Shown here: in pieces, positions 1-8,309 of the stretch | Layout: every line of letters begins with the position of its first letter | Position numbering within the stretch: position 1 is the first letter of the stretch | Source of the DNA: Luteococcus sp048595755 | Lineage (GTDB): Bacteria; Actinomycetota; Actinomycetes; Propionibacteriales; Propionibacteriaceae | Direction of reading: 5' to 3' | Length of the DNA: 64,000 nt | Assembly: GCF_048595755.1 (NCBI RefSeq) | Contig: NZ_CP184360.1 | Span: 2,170,001 to 2,234,000 of the forward strand | Notes under the pieces: generated by a model | Told to the model about the DNA's origin: nothing | What the model saw: the letters and a program-made list of their open reading frames with translations, nothing else | Database searches by the model: none | Program-made: the position numbers and the translations under genes

Positions 1-1124
1 ATGGTGGCGAAGGCGACGCCGGCGATGACGGCCAGGAAGACCGTGCCGCCCAGGCCCTTGCCGGGCAGCCAGAAGGCCAGCGCAGGAGCGGCCGCATTGG
101 CCTTACCGGGCAGCGCGTTGATGACGTCGTAACCCACCAGCCAGGCGGCGCCGTAACCGAGCACCATGGTGAACAGGTAGAAGGCACCGATCAGGCCGAT
201 GGCCCAGGTGACCGAGCGGCGGGCCTCCTTGGCGGTGGGCACGGTGTAGAAGCGCATCAGCACGTGCGGCAGGCCGGCGGTGCCCAGCACCAGGGCCAGC
301 GCCAGCGAGATGAAGCCCAGCTTGTTGGAGCCGTACTTGCCCATCGGCTCGGTGAGGTCCTTCCACGCGGCACCCATGGCGGCCGGGTCCGCGGCCTTGA
401 TGGCGTCGGCCTTGGACTGGGCATTGCCCACCAGGGTGGAGAGGTTCATGCCGGCCAGCCCGAGCACCCAGAAGGTCATGACGGCAGCGCCCGAGATCAG
501 CAGCACGGCCTTGATCATCTGCACCCAGGTGGTGCCCTTCATGCCACCGATCAGCACGTAGATGATCATCAGTGCGCCCACCAGCAGGATGACGAGGTTC
601 TGCATCATCGGGCTGGTGACGCCCAGCAGGAGCGAGACCAGGCCACCGGCGCCCGCCATCTGGGCCAACAGGTAGAAGAAGGAGACGGCCAGGGTCGACA
701 GCGCTGCGGCCATGCGTACCGGCTTCTCCTGGGTGCGGAAGCTCAGCACGTCGGCCATCGTGTACTTGCCGGTGTTGCGCAGGGGCTCGGCGACCAGCAG
801 CAGTGCGACGAGCCAGGCGACCAGGAAGCCGATGGAGTAGAGCAGGCCGTCGTAACCGGTCAGTGCGACGGCGCCGACGATGCCGAGGAAGGAGGCAGCC
901 GACAGGTAGTCACCGGCGATTGCCAGGCCGTTCTGGCGGCCGTCGAAGGAGGCACCACCGGTGTAGAAGTCTCCGGCCTCCTTCTTGCCGCCGGTGGAGA
1001 CGCGGATCACGATGGTCAGCGTGCCCACCACGAACAGGGCGAAGATGATGATGTTGGCGATCGGGTTGCCCAGCTTGACCGCGGTCTCGAGCAGCGGCAA
1101 CTGCATCAGGGGGTCGGTGTTCAT
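1..1124 (-). CDS. actP: Cation/acetate symporter (SSS family), 3' part only
   Basis: Sodium:solute symporter that takes up acetate, and in actinobacterial relatives also pyruvate or propionate, across the inner membrane. The visible 374 codons run from an ATG at 1124 off the left edge of the window, so the C-terminal third of a roughly 550-residue family is missing. At least eight hydrophobic helices can be read. The early segment GGASFDGRQNGLAIAGDYLS and the later helices with GGMKGTTWVQ and TAGLPHVLMRFY are hallmarks of ActP/MctC. Its ATG overlaps the stop of the upstream DUF485 gene by four bases (ATGA), so the two are translationally coupled. DUF485-ActP pairs are the standard arrangement in this family. 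Paired CRP-like sites upstream suggest carbon-status control. Confidence 0.93.
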   Translation of the reverse strand, partial: MNTDPLMQLPLLETAVKLGNPIANIIIFALFVVGTLTIVIRVSTGGKKEAGDFYTGGASFDGRQNGLAIAGDYLSAASFLGIVGAVALTGYDGLLYSIGFLVAWLVALLLVAEPLRNTGKYTMADVLSFRTQEKPVRMAAALSTLAVSFFYLLAQMAGAGGLVSLLLGVTSPMMQNLVILLVGALMIIYVLIGGMKGTTWVQMIKAVLLISGAAVMTFWVLGLAGMNLSTLVGNAQSKADAIKAADPAAMGAAWKDLTEPMGKYGSNKLGFISLALALVLGTAGLPHVLMRFYTVPTAKEARRSVTWAIGLIGAFYLFTMVLGYGAAWLVGYDVINALPGKANAAAPALAFWLPGKGLGGTVFLAVIAGVAFAT

Positions 1125-1534
1125 CGGTGGCCCTCCAGTTCGGCGCGCAGCTTGGTGGCGATCGGGTCAAGGTTCTTGTTGGCGTGACGGATGTAGAGCG
1201 CCGTGATCACGAAGGTGGTCAGGAACTGCAACAGTCCCAGGAACAGGCCCAGCGTGACGTTTCCGAACAGCGGCTTCTTCATCAGGTCGATGGCATAGGT
1301 GCTCAGCAGCACGTAGGCGAAGTACCAGATGAGGAAGGCAGCGCTGAGGGGGAAGGCGAACTTGCGGAAACGGCCCTTGAGCTCGCGGAACTCGTCAGAG
1401 GCATGGACGCGGGCCAGCGCCTCGTCATTGGCGACATAGGGCGTGGGGCCCTCGGAGGCGGCGCGTTGCGGTTCGGCGGGCGGCAGGTTCTGTGCGGGAT
1501 CCTCGTGATGATCGGCGCGGTGTGGCGTGCTCAT
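1121..1534 (-). CDS. DUF485 membrane protein, partner of ActP
   Basis: 137-residue small membrane protein of the DUF485 family. The first 50 residues are hydrophilic, followed by a basic stretch (ELKGRFRKFAFPLS) and two transmembrane helices with the family pattern (FLIWYFAYVLLSTYA, then NVTLGLFLGLLQFLTTFVITALYIRHAN). DUF485 proteins are almost always encoded directly before acetate/solute symporters and are thought to help assemble or tune them; the molecular role is not known. An AAGGAGC ribosome site sits six bases before the ATG at 1534. The stop codon overlaps the actP start. It is a little longer than the usual ~100 residues because of the N-terminal extension. Confidence 0.88.
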   Translation of the reverse strand: MSTPHRADHHEDPAQNLPPAEPQRAASEGPTPYVANDEALARVHASDEFRELKGRFRKFAFPLSAAFLIWYFAYVLLSTYAIDLMKKPLFGNVTLGLFLGLLQFLTTFVITALYIRHANKNLDPIATKLRAELEGHR

Positions 1535-1597
1535 CGTGCTCCTTGCGTCTACTGCGGTGGTGCAGTCGTCGTGCCGGCGTTGGCACGAACTGGAGCA

Positions 1598-1650
1598 AAG
1601 CTAGTCGTCCTTGTGAACAATGTCACTAGGAAGATGAGAAATTTGTCACA
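1598..1650 (-). promoter_or_regulatory. Promoter of DUF485-actP with two CRP/GlxR-like sites
   Basis: Reading on the minus strand, a -35-like GTGACA (1626-1621) and a -10-like TAGCTT (1603-1598) are 17 bases apart. Two matches to TGTGA-N6-TCACA are present: TGTGA-N6-TCACT at 1612-1627, overlapping the -35, and TGAGA-N6-TCACA at 1635-1650; each matches 9 of 10 positions. CRP/GlxR-type regulators are known to control acetate and monocarboxylate uptake in corynebacteria; control here is inferred. Confidence 0.55.
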
Positions 1651-1667
1651 AGGATTTTTGGAGTGAT

Positions 1668-1699
1668 CCGCACGCCACGACGGTGGTCGTGGCGTGCGG
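1668..1699 (-). terminator. Perfect 14-bp hairpin downstream of purU
   Basis: Arms at 1668-1681 and 1686-1699 are perfect reverse complements with a GGTG loop. It lies 30 bases after the purU stop. There is no U-run on either side, which is common for actinobacterial terminators. Confidence 0.7.
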
Positions 1700-1728
1700 A
1701 GGCGAGAAATCCTTGGTGGGCAAAGGGC

Positions 1729-2628
1729 TCAGCGGAAGATGACGGTGCGATGCCCGTCCAGGAAGACCCGCTTCTCGGCGAAGAGCTTGACCGCCTCGGT
1801 CAGGGTGCGGCTCTCCTCGTCCTGTCCGATCGCCACCAGCTCCGGCACGGTGCGGGAGTGGTCCACCCGAACCACGTTCTGTTCGATGATGGGCCCCTCG
1901 TCCAGGTCACTGGTGACGAAGTGTGCGGTGGCGCCGATGAGCTTGACGCCCCGCTCGTGGGCCTGCCGGTAGGGATTGGCGCCCTTGAAACCGGGCAGGA
2001 AGGAATGATGGATGTTGATCGCACGGCCGGCCAGTGCCTCGCACAGTTCCGGCGAGAGGATCTGCATGTAGCGGGCCAGCACCACCAGTTCGATGTCGTG
2101 CTCGTCCACCAGCTCCAGGATCCGGGCCTCGAAGTCGGCCTTGGTCTCGGGCAGCACGGCCTGGTGCTCGAAGTCGATGCCGTAGAAACCCGCCAGATCG
2201 GCCAAGGTCGGATGGTTCGACAGCACCATGGGGATCTCGATGTTGAGGTGGCCCGAGCGCTGCCGGAAGAGCAGGTCGTTGAGGCAGTGGCCCGCCTTGG
2301 AGGCCAGCACCAGCGTGCGAGTGGGGCGGGAGGCCACGTCGAGCAGCCACTCGGCCTGCAGGTCCTCGACCACGGGGGCCAGCGCCGACTCGATGCCCGC
2401 CCGGTCCAGTGCGGTGTCCACGGTGACGCGCATGAAGAATCGTCCGGAGTCCTGCGACGTGAACTGCTGCGACTCGGTGATGTTGCCGCCTGCCGCCACA
2501 CAGGCCCCGGAGACGGCGTGCACGGTGCCGGGGCGGTCATTGCACGAGACGGTCAGTACCCAGGTCTCTTCCTGGACGGCTTCGGGATTCCCGGGGGTGT
2601 TCTGCTGGGGCGGCTGCGCGTTGTTCAC
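1729..2628 (-). CDS. purU: Formyltetrahydrofolate deformylase
   Basis: Hydrolyses 10-formyl-THF to formate and THF, balancing the one-carbon pool and supplying formate for purine synthesis. An N-terminal ACT domain (VLTVSCNDRPGTVHAVSG onward, about residues 20-90) is followed by a formyltransferase fold (IEIPMVLSNHPTLADLAGFYGIDF, then LARYMQILSPELC, NIHHSFLPGFKGANPYRQA and TAHFVTSDLDEGPIIEQ). The catalytic Asn/His/Asp set of the family lies in the LARYMQ...INIHHSFLP...D region. Length about 299 residues, close to the usual 285. I chose GTG 2628 because a TAAGGT -10 box (2640-2635) ends six bases before it, which predicts a leaderless message; GTG 2634 would lie upstream of the transcript start. 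Confidence 0.95.
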   Translation of the reverse strand: MNNAQPPQQNTPGNPEAVQEETWVLTVSCNDRPGTVHAVSGACVAAGGNITESQQFTSQDSGRFFMRVTVDTALDRAGIESALAPVVEDLQAEWLLDVASRPTRTLVLASKAGHCLNDLLFRQRSGHLNIEIPMVLSNHPTLADLAGFYGIDFEHQAVLPETKADFEARILELVDEHDIELVVLARYMQILSPELCEALAGRAINIHHSFLPGFKGANPYRQAHERGVKLIGATAHFVTSDLDEGPIIEQNVVRVDHSRTVPELVAIGQDEESRTLTEAVKLFAEKRVFLDGHRTVIFR

Positions 2629-2686
2629 GCGCACACCTTACCCATGGCGGGGCGGGCCATTCTCGAAGCGAGTGCGGGGCAGTCGG

Positions 2687-2692
2687 TATCCT
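2687..2692 (+). promoter_or_regulatory. -10 box for the upstream ORF of the CNNM gene
   Basis: TATCCT ends six bases before the GTG at 2699, which fits transcription starting on the start codon itself. Confidence 0.5.
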
Positions 2693-2698
2693 GAGCGG

Positions 2699-2782
2699 GT
2701 GAAGACCCACGCACGTTCGCCGCGCAGCAACCGTCACGACCAGGAGGGCCACAGTCCCAGGCGTCACCGAGGTGACGCATGA
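2699..2782 (+). CDS. Putative 27-residue leaderless upstream ORF (leader peptide)
   Basis: GTG-started ORF of 27 codons that begins exactly where a leaderless transcript from TATCCT (2687-2692) should begin, and whose TGA (2780-2782) overlaps the ATG of the CNNM gene as ATGA. The peptide is very basic: seven Arg, one Lys and four His, with two Pro and no hydrophobic segment, so it is unlikely to be a membrane or structural protein. The geometry suggests that ribosomes translating it re-initiate on the downstream gene, or that its translation gates that gene. A regulatory link to divalent cations is only an inference from the downstream transporter family. Confidence 0.5.
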   Translation: MKTHARSPRSNRHDQEGHSPRRHRGDA

Positions 2783-4146
2783 GTCCTAGTGAAATCCTCA
2801 CCAATGTCGGCCTGATCTTCCTGTTCATCTGTGTCGGCGGTGTCTTCTCCGGCGCCGAGATGGCACTGGTCTCGCTGCGCGAGAGCCAGGTCAAGGCCCT
2901 GGCCTCCCGCGGCAAGCGCGGCGAGGCCGTGGCGCGCCTCACCTCCGACCCGAACCTCTTCCTGTCCGCCGTCCAGATCGGCGTCACCGTCTCGGGCTTC
3001 CTGTCGGCCTCCTTCGGCGGTGCGACGCTGGCACCGGCGCTGAGCCCCCTGCTGGTGGGCCTGGGCATGCCCAGCGGGCTGGCCAGCACCCTCGCCCTGG
3101 TGCTCATCACGGTGACCATCTCCTACTTCTCGATCGTGCTCGGCGAGCTGACCGCGAAGCGCATCGCCATGCAGCGGGCGGAGGGCTTCTCGTTGGCGAT
3201 CGCGCCGCTGGTCGACACCATCGCCCGCGTGGCGCGTCCGATCATCTGGTTCCTGGGCAAGTCCACCGACGTGGCCGTGCGATTGCTCGGCGGGGATCCG
3301 TCGGCCTCGCGCGAGGAGGTCACCGACGAGGAACTGCGCCAGATGGTGATCGGGTCGCAGACCCTGGGTGCCGAGGAGCGCCACATCGTCGACGAGGTCT
3401 TCGAGGCGGGCGAACGCAGCCTGCGCGAGGTGATGGTGCCGCGCACGGAGGTGGACTTCCTGCCCGGTGACATGCCCGCCTACAAGGCGATCCGCGAGGT
3501 GCAGGGCGCCCCGCACTCGCGCTACCCGGTCACCGACGGCTCGCGTGACCGCATCCTCGGCTTCCTGCACGTGCGTGACCTGATGGATCTGGCGCCCGAC
3601 GCCCGCTCGGCCCCGATCCGCCAGCTGGTGCGCCCGGTGCTGGGCCTGCCCGAGACCGTGCGTGTGCTGCGGGCCCTGACCGACATGCGTCGGGAGGCCT
3701 CGCACCTGGCCATCGTCAAGGACGAGTACGGCGGCACCGCCGGCATCGTGACCCTGGAAGACCTGGTGGAGGAGCTGATCGGTGACATCACCGACGAGTA
3801 CGACCGTGAACCCGAGCCGGGGCACAGTGAGCTCAACGACATCGACGGCCTGATGACGCTGGAGGAGTTTGCCGACAAGCACGGCTACTTGCTGCCCGAG
3901 GGTCCCTATGACACGGTGGCGGGCTACTTCATGGCCCAGCTGGGCAAGCTGGCCCAGCTCGGCGACCAGCTGGTCGTCGAGTTGGAACGTGACCCGGAGG
4001 GGCAAGAGGTGGATCGTCTGCCCGAGCGGGCTCGCATCGTGTTCACGGTGACCGAGCTCGACGGGCGTCGCGCCGCGTGGTTCTCCGCGCGCAAGCAGGG
4101 GGCCGAACCCCTGCCGGTCGCCGTCGCCCAGGAAGGAAGCGCATGA
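2779..4146 (+). CDS. CNNM/CorC-family transporter (hemolysin-like, CBS domains)
   Basis: 455-residue membrane protein. An N-terminal CNNM (DUF21) domain has about four helices (residues 5-170; starts NVGLIFLFICVGGVFSGAEMAL, the conserved GAEMAL motif). Two CBS domains follow (about 200-320; MVPRTEVDFLPGD and KDEYGGTAGIVTLEDLVEELIG are textbook motifs), then a C-terminal CorC_HlyC domain (about 345-430; EGPYDTVAGYFMAQLGKLAQLGD). The family exports or controls Mg2+/Co2+ in bacteria; the substrate here is not shown. A GAGGTGA ribosome site lies four bases before the ATG, and the start is overlapped by an upstream ORF. The downstream gene overlaps by ATGA, so the two form one operon. Confidence 0.93.
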   Translation: MSPSEILTNVGLIFLFICVGGVFSGAEMALVSLRESQVKALASRGKRGEAVARLTSDPNLFLSAVQIGVTVSGFLSASFGGATLAPALSPLLVGLGMPSGLASTLALVLITVTISYFSIVLGELTAKRIAMQRAEGFSLAIAPLVDTIARVARPIIWFLGKSTDVAVRLLGGDPSASREEVTDEELRQMVIGSQTLGAEERHIVDEVFEAGERSLREVMVPRTEVDFLPGDMPAYKAIREVQGAPHSRYPVTDGSRDRILGFLHVRDLMDLAPDARSAPIRQLVRPVLGLPETVRVLRALTDMRREASHLAIVKDEYGGTAGIVTLEDLVEELIGDITDEYDREPEPGHSELNDIDGLMTLEEFADKHGYLLPEGPYDTVAGYFMAQLGKLAQLGDQLVVELERDPEGQEVDRLPERARIVFTVTELDGRRAAWFSARKQGAEPLPVAVAQEGSA

Positions 4147-5354
4147 CCCAGGACCAGGACGGACAGGAACTGCTGACCACTGCGGAGGTGGGGCCGCTGC
4201 TGAGCGCCGCCGCCGAGCACGCCGGGGGTGAGCTGTTGGACTGGCGGCTCGACCACGTCGACCACGACCCCTTGCGCTCGACCACCGCCACCTATGTGGC
4301 CGAGGTGCGGTGGAGCTTCGGGCAGCGCACCGAGCTCTTCGGCTGCAGCGTCCGGGCCCAGGGGCCGGCGGCCACGGACGAGCGTGCGCAGCTCTTCGAG
4401 GCGGGTGGCCGCAGCGCCGCCGTCTGGATCTACCCGGCCGATCCCGACCTGCCCGGCCTGGCGCGAGCCGCCTACCCCGAGCGGATGAGCGAGATCGTCA
4501 ACGAGTTCTCACTGCTGGGACGCCCGGTGGGCCCCGACGAGGTGAACCTGACCATGGTGGGTTACCGCCCACGCCGCCGCGCGGTGGTGCGGATGGAGGT
4601 GGGCTCCCAGGTCTTCTACGTCAAGGTCTTGCGCGCCGAGAGCGCGGCCGAGGTGGCCGCGCGCCACGTGATGCTGGACGAGGCCCAGGTTCCTGCCCCC
4701 GAGGTGGTGGCGGTCACCGACGACCACCTGTTGGTGCTGCGCGAAGCGCCGGGACGGCCGCTGGCCCAGGCGATGTTCGACCCCGAACCGCCATGTCGTG
4801 CCGAGACCATCGTCGCGCTGCTGGACAGCCTGCCCCCGGCGGTGGCGCAACTGGAGCGCCGGGCACCGTGGGCCGACGGCGTGGCGCACTACGGCCAGAT
4901 CGTCGCGCAGGCGCTGCCCGAGGAAGCGGAACGGCTGGACTGGCTGGTGCCGGTGATCGAGGACGGGCTGCAGGGCCTGGCGCTGGGCGTCGAACCCACC
5001 CACGGCGACTTCCACGAGTCGCAGCTGCACGTCGAGGGCGGGCGGATCGTCGGGATGCTGGACGTCGACACGTTGGGGCCAGGACGTCGGGCCGATGACC
5101 TGGGCTGTCTGGTGGCCCACCTGTCGACGGTGCAGCGCATGAATGCCGAACAGACCGAACGGGTGCACCGGATCATCCGGGAATGGGTCCCCGTCTTCGA
5201 CGAACGCGTCGATCCCACCGAGCTGCGGTTGCGTGCGGCGGCCGTGATCGTCTCCCTCGCCACCGGACCGCACCGGGGCCAGGAGGACAACTGGCAGGCC
5301 GAGACCAGCACCATCCTCGATGCCGCGGAGGCGCTGGTGCGGCAGGTGGGCTGA
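4143..5354 (+). CDS. Aminoglycoside phosphotransferase-like kinase of unknown substrate
   Basis: 403 residues. The C-terminal two thirds has the APH/choline-kinase fold: the catalytic-loop motif THGDFHESQL (about residue 285) followed by MLDVDTLGPGRRADDLG, which supplies the metal-binding Asp. The invariant ATP-binding Lys could be the one in VFYVKVLR. The N-terminal 130 residues (acidic, with repeated Trp/Tyr) match nothing I recognise. Actinobacteria carry many such kinases acting on small hydroxylated metabolites or maltose-type sugars; no substrate can be assigned. It overlaps the CNNM gene by four bases and is followed by a 160-base gap. Confidence 0.7.
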   Translation: MTQDQDGQELLTTAEVGPLLSAAAEHAGGELLDWRLDHVDHDPLRSTTATYVAEVRWSFGQRTELFGCSVRAQGPAATDERAQLFEAGGRSAAVWIYPADPDLPGLARAAYPERMSEIVNEFSLLGRPVGPDEVNLTMVGYRPRRRAVVRMEVGSQVFYVKVLRAESAAEVAARHVMLDEAQVPAPEVVAVTDDHLLVLREAPGRPLAQAMFDPEPPCRAETIVALLDSLPPAVAQLERRAPWADGVAHYGQIVAQALPEEAERLDWLVPVIEDGLQGLALGVEPTHGDFHESQLHVEGGRIVGMLDVDTLGPGRRADDLGCLVAHLSTVQRMNAEQTERVHRIIREWVPVFDERVDPTELRLRAAAVIVSLATGPHRGQEDNWQAETSTILDAAEALVRQVG

Positions 5355-5385
5355 GCACGGGTGGGCCGAGGACGGGGGCCGGTAG

Positions 5386-5401
5386 GCAACGGTTGCGCAA
5401 C
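5386..5401. promoter_or_regulatory. Overlapping palindromes, candidate LacI-type operator
   Basis: GCAACGGTTGC (5386-5396) and GTTGCGCAAC (5392-5401) are interlocked palindromes of the kind bound by LacI-family regulators of ribonucleoside genes. They sit about 52 bases upstream of the likely -10 box TACGAT (5453-5458) of the nucleoside transport operon. Weak call; no regulator gene lies nearby. Confidence 0.3.
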
Positions 5402-5515
5402 ACTTGTCGGAGAAGCTCCGGAAGCGGCCTCCGCAGCGGGTGAACGGCAGGTTACGATGTGCGCGCACCCTCACCCCAGGAGCATCCACAGTTCATCTGC
5501 TCAGGAGGCAGTTCA

Positions 5516-6634
5516 GTGAAGAAGTCCCTCGTCGCCCCGGCCCTGTTGTCGGCGCTTGCCCTGTCCTTTGCCGGTTGCGCGAAGGCGCCCGACGCGGCCA
5601 CCCCGTCGACCAGTGCTGGCGGCGCGAGCGCCTCGGCCGGTGGAGCCGCCGCCAGTGGTGACTTCAAGGCCTGCATGGTCTCCGACGAAGGAGGCTTCGA
5701 TGACAAGTCCTTCAACCAGACCTCGCACGACGGCCTGGTGAGGGCGAAGAAGGAACTCGAGATCGAGACCGGCGAGATGCAGTCGGCCACCGCCAATGAC
5801 TTCGCCAAGAACCTCAACGAGATGGTGGACGCCAAGTGCAACATCATCGTCACCGTCGGCTTCATGCTCGGTGATGCCACGGTGGCCGCCGCGAAGAAGA
5901 ACCCCGACGTGCAGTTCGCCATCGTCGACTGGAATGACGCCGCGAAGACCGCCGGGCTGAAGAACCTCAAACCGCTGATCTTCAACACCGCCGAGCCCAG
6001 CTTCATGGCCGGCTACACCGCTGCCTCCATGAGCAAGACCGGCTCGATCGGCACCCTGGGTGGCATGAACATCCCCACCGTGACCATCTTCATGGACGGC
6101 TTCCACCAGGGCGCCACCTACTTCAACACCCAGAAGAAGAAGAACGTGAAGGTGCTGGGCTGGAATCCCAAGAACCCCAAGGGCGGCCAGTTCGTCGGCA
6201 ACTTCTCCGACGTCGCGGGCGGCAGCCGCATCGCCAGCACGCTGACCAGCCAGGGCGCCGACGTGATCTTCCCCGTCGCCGGCCCCGCCGGTGAGGGTGC
6301 GCTGCAGGTGGCCAAGAAGTCCGGTGGCAAGGTCAATGCCGTCTGGGTGGACACCGACGGCTGCGTCTCCTCGGCCAGCTACTGCTCCAACATCATGACC
6401 TCGGTGCAGAAGGCCATGGACGTGGCGGTCTTCGACGCCATCAAGGCCGCCAAGGACGGCAAGTTCAGCTCCGATCCCTATGTTGGCAACCTGGCCAATG
6501 ACGGCGTGAAGCTGGCCGAATTCCATGAGTTCGATTCGAAGATTCCGGCCGAGCTGAAGGACGAGCTGGAGACCATCAAGTCCGACATCGTCTCGGGCAA
6601 GATCAAGATCGAGTCGGCCTCGCAGCCCAAGTGA
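5516..6634 (+). CDS. BMP-family nucleoside-binding lipoprotein
   Basis: 372-residue substrate-binding lipoprotein of a nucleoside ABC importer, anchored on the outer face of the membrane. GTG 5516 follows a GGAGG site; the signal peptide ends in the lipobox SFAGC (Cys about residue 21), followed by an Ala/Ser/Thr-Pro linker. The mature domain starts with KACMVSDEGGFDDKSFNQTSHDG, the classic BMP opening, and contains the MAGYTAASMSKTGSIGTLGGMNIPTV hinge region. BMP lipoproteins bind purine or pyrimidine nucleosides. It is first in the operon with an ATPase, two permeases and cytidine deaminase, supporting nucleoside uptake. A strong hairpin after it probably lets it be made in excess over the other subunits. 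Confidence 0.93.
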   Translation: MKKSLVAPALLSALALSFAGCAKAPDAATPSTSAGGASASAGGAAASGDFKACMVSDEGGFDDKSFNQTSHDGLVRAKKELEIETGEMQSATANDFAKNLNEMVDAKCNIIVTVGFMLGDATVAAAKKNPDVQFAIVDWNDAAKTAGLKNLKPLIFNTAEPSFMAGYTAASMSKTGSIGTLGGMNIPTVTIFMDGFHQGATYFNTQKKKNVKVLGWNPKNPKGGQFVGNFSDVAGGSRIASTLTSQGADVIFPVAGPAGEGALQVAKKSGGKVNAVWVDTDGCVSSASYCSNIMTSVQKAMDVAVFDAIKAAKDGKFSSDPYVGNLANDGVKLAEFHEFDSKIPAELKDELETIKSDIVSGKIKIESASQPK

Positions 6635-6657
6635 TCTGAACCGCAGCAGACCCAGGT

Positions 6658-6702
6658 CAAGGCCCCGTCGGCCGGCCCACAGTGGCGGCCGGCGGGGCCT
6701 TG
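6658..6702 (+). terminator. Intercistronic hairpin after the BMP gene
   Basis: Arms 6658-6673 and 6687-6702 pair over 16 positions with one G-T pair and a 13-base loop. Such hairpins inside ABC operons commonly cause partial termination or stabilise the mRNA of the binding protein. Confidence 0.6.
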
Positions 6703-6725
6703 CCCACCGCAACGAGTGTGGAAGT

Positions 6726-8309
6726 ATGTGCCCCGTGACAGAGACTGCAGCCGACCGCGGCGCGTCCCACGAGCAGGCCCCCGGCCTGCAACTGCGTGGG
6801 ATCACCAAGCGATTCGGAACCCTGACCGCCAATGACAGGATCGACCTCGACATCCGTCCCGGTGAGATCCACTGCCTGCTGGGGGAGAACGGCGCCGGCA
6901 AGTCGACGCTGATGAATGTGCTCTACGGCCTGCTGCAGGCCGACGAGGGCACCATCACCGTCGACGGCAAGGAACTCCACCTGACCAACCCGAAGCAGGC
7001 GATGGCCGCCGGCATCGGCATGGTGCACCAGCACTTCATGCTGGTGGAGGTCTTCAGCGTCGCCGAGAACATCGCCCTGGGCCGCGAGACCGGCCCGATG
7101 GGCACGCTCGACATGAAGGCAGCGCGCGTCCGGGTGCGTGAACTGTCCGACCGCTACAAGCTCGAGGTGGATCCCGATGCGATCATCGAGAACCTCCCGG
7201 TGGGCATCCAGCAGCGCGTCGAGATCCTCAAGGCACTGGCCAATGACGCCCAGTACCTGATCTTCGACGAGCCGACCGCGGTGCTCACCCCGCAGGAGAT
7301 CGACGAGCTGATGGCCGTCATGCAGGCCCTGCGCGACGAGGGCCGGGCCATCGTCTTCATCACCCACAAGCTGCGCGAGGTGCGCGCCATCGCAGACCGG
7401 ATCACCGTGATCCGACGCGGCGCCGTCGTGGGGGAGGGCAGCCCCGACATGAGCGAGGCGCAGCTGGCCGAGCTGATGGTGGGCCGGGCCGTGAGCCTGC
7501 GCGTCGACAAGCAGGAGGCCCACCCGGCCGATGAACGCCTGAGGGTGGAGGACCTGGTGGTCGCGGCCCCCTCGGGCGCGATGATGGTCGACCACGTCGA
7601 GCTTGGCGTGCGCGGCGGTGAGATCCTGTGCCTGGCCGGTGTGCAGGGCAATGGCCAGACCGAGCTGGCCGAGGCCCTGCTGGGCACCGCGCCGGTCACC
7701 AGCGGCCGGATCCTGGTGGACGGCAAGGACGTCACCAAGCTGAACCCGCACCAGAGCCTGGAGGCCGGCATCGGCTTCGTGCCGGAGGACCGGCAGCGCG
7801 ACGGCTTCGTCGGGTCCTTCAGCGTCGCGGAGAACCTGGTGCTGAACCATGTCGACCAGTACGCGCGTGGGCTCGCGCTCGACATGAAGAGGATCCGCAG
7901 CAATGCCGAGGAGCGCGTGAGCGAGTTCGACATCCGCACCAATGGCATCGACCTGCCGGTGGCGAGCCTGTCGGGCGGCAACCAGCAGAAGGTGGTGCTG
8001 GCCCGCGAACTGAGCCGTCCGCTGAGCGTCCTGGTGGCCAACCAGCCCACCCGAGGCGTCGACGTGGGGGCGATCGAGTTCCTGCACGAGCGCATCGTCG
8101 CCGAGCGGGATCGCGGCACCGCGGTGGTCATCGTCTCCACCGAACTCGACGAGGTGGAGGCCCTCGCCGACCGGATCGCGGTCATGTACCGCGGCAAGAT
8201 CGTCGGCATCGTCCCCTCCGACACCCCCCGCGACGCCCTCGGCCTGATGATGGCCGGCGTCCCCGAGGCCGAGGCGCTTGCCGCCAGCCAGGAAGGAGAG
8301 CGGGCATGA
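6726..8309 (+). CDS. Nucleoside ABC transporter, duplicated ATPase subunit
   Basis: 527 residues with two ABC domains in one chain, as in the sugar/nucleoside CUT2-like ATPases that partner BMP lipoproteins. Domain 1 has Walker A GENGAGKST (about 53-61), a Q-loop in HQHFML and Walker B YLIFDEPTAVL; its signature is degenerate (LPVGIQQR). Domain 2 has a degenerate Walker A (GVQGNGQTE) but a good LSGGNQQK signature and LSVLVANQPTRGVD. This asymmetry is usual for the family. ATG 6726 is only about two bases after GGAAG, so GTG 6735 may be the true start. The end overlaps the next gene by ATGA. Confidence 0.92.
   Translation: MCPVTETAADRGASHEQAPGLQLRGITKRFGTLTANDRIDLDIRPGEIHCLLGENGAGKSTLMNVLYGLLQADEGTITVDGKELHLTNPKQAMAAGIGMVHQHFMLVEVFSVAENIALGRETGPMGTLDMKAARVRVRELSDRYKLEVDPDAIIENLPVGIQQRVEILKALANDAQYLIFDEPTAVLTPQEIDELMAVMQALRDEGRAIVFITHKLREVRAIADRITVIRRGAVVGEGSPDMSEAQLAELMVGRAVSLRVDKQEAHPADERLRVEDLVVAAPSGAMMVDHVELGVRGGEILCLAGVQGNGQTELAEALLGTAPVTSGRILVDGKDVTKLNPHQSLEAGIGFVPEDRQRDGFVGSFSVAENLVLNHVDQYARGLALDMKRIRSNAEERVSEFDIRTNGIDLPVASLSGGNQQKVVLARELSRPLSVLVANQPTRGVDVGAIEFLHERIVAERDRGTAVVIVSTELDEVEALADRIAVMYRGKIVGIVPSDTPRDALGLMMAGVPEAEALAASQEGERA

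Noticed and set aside
264..1187. Plus-strand open frame opposite actP
   Set aside because: Composition is an antisense shadow (His/Gln/Gly-rich) and the minus strand encodes an obvious symporter with helices in order.
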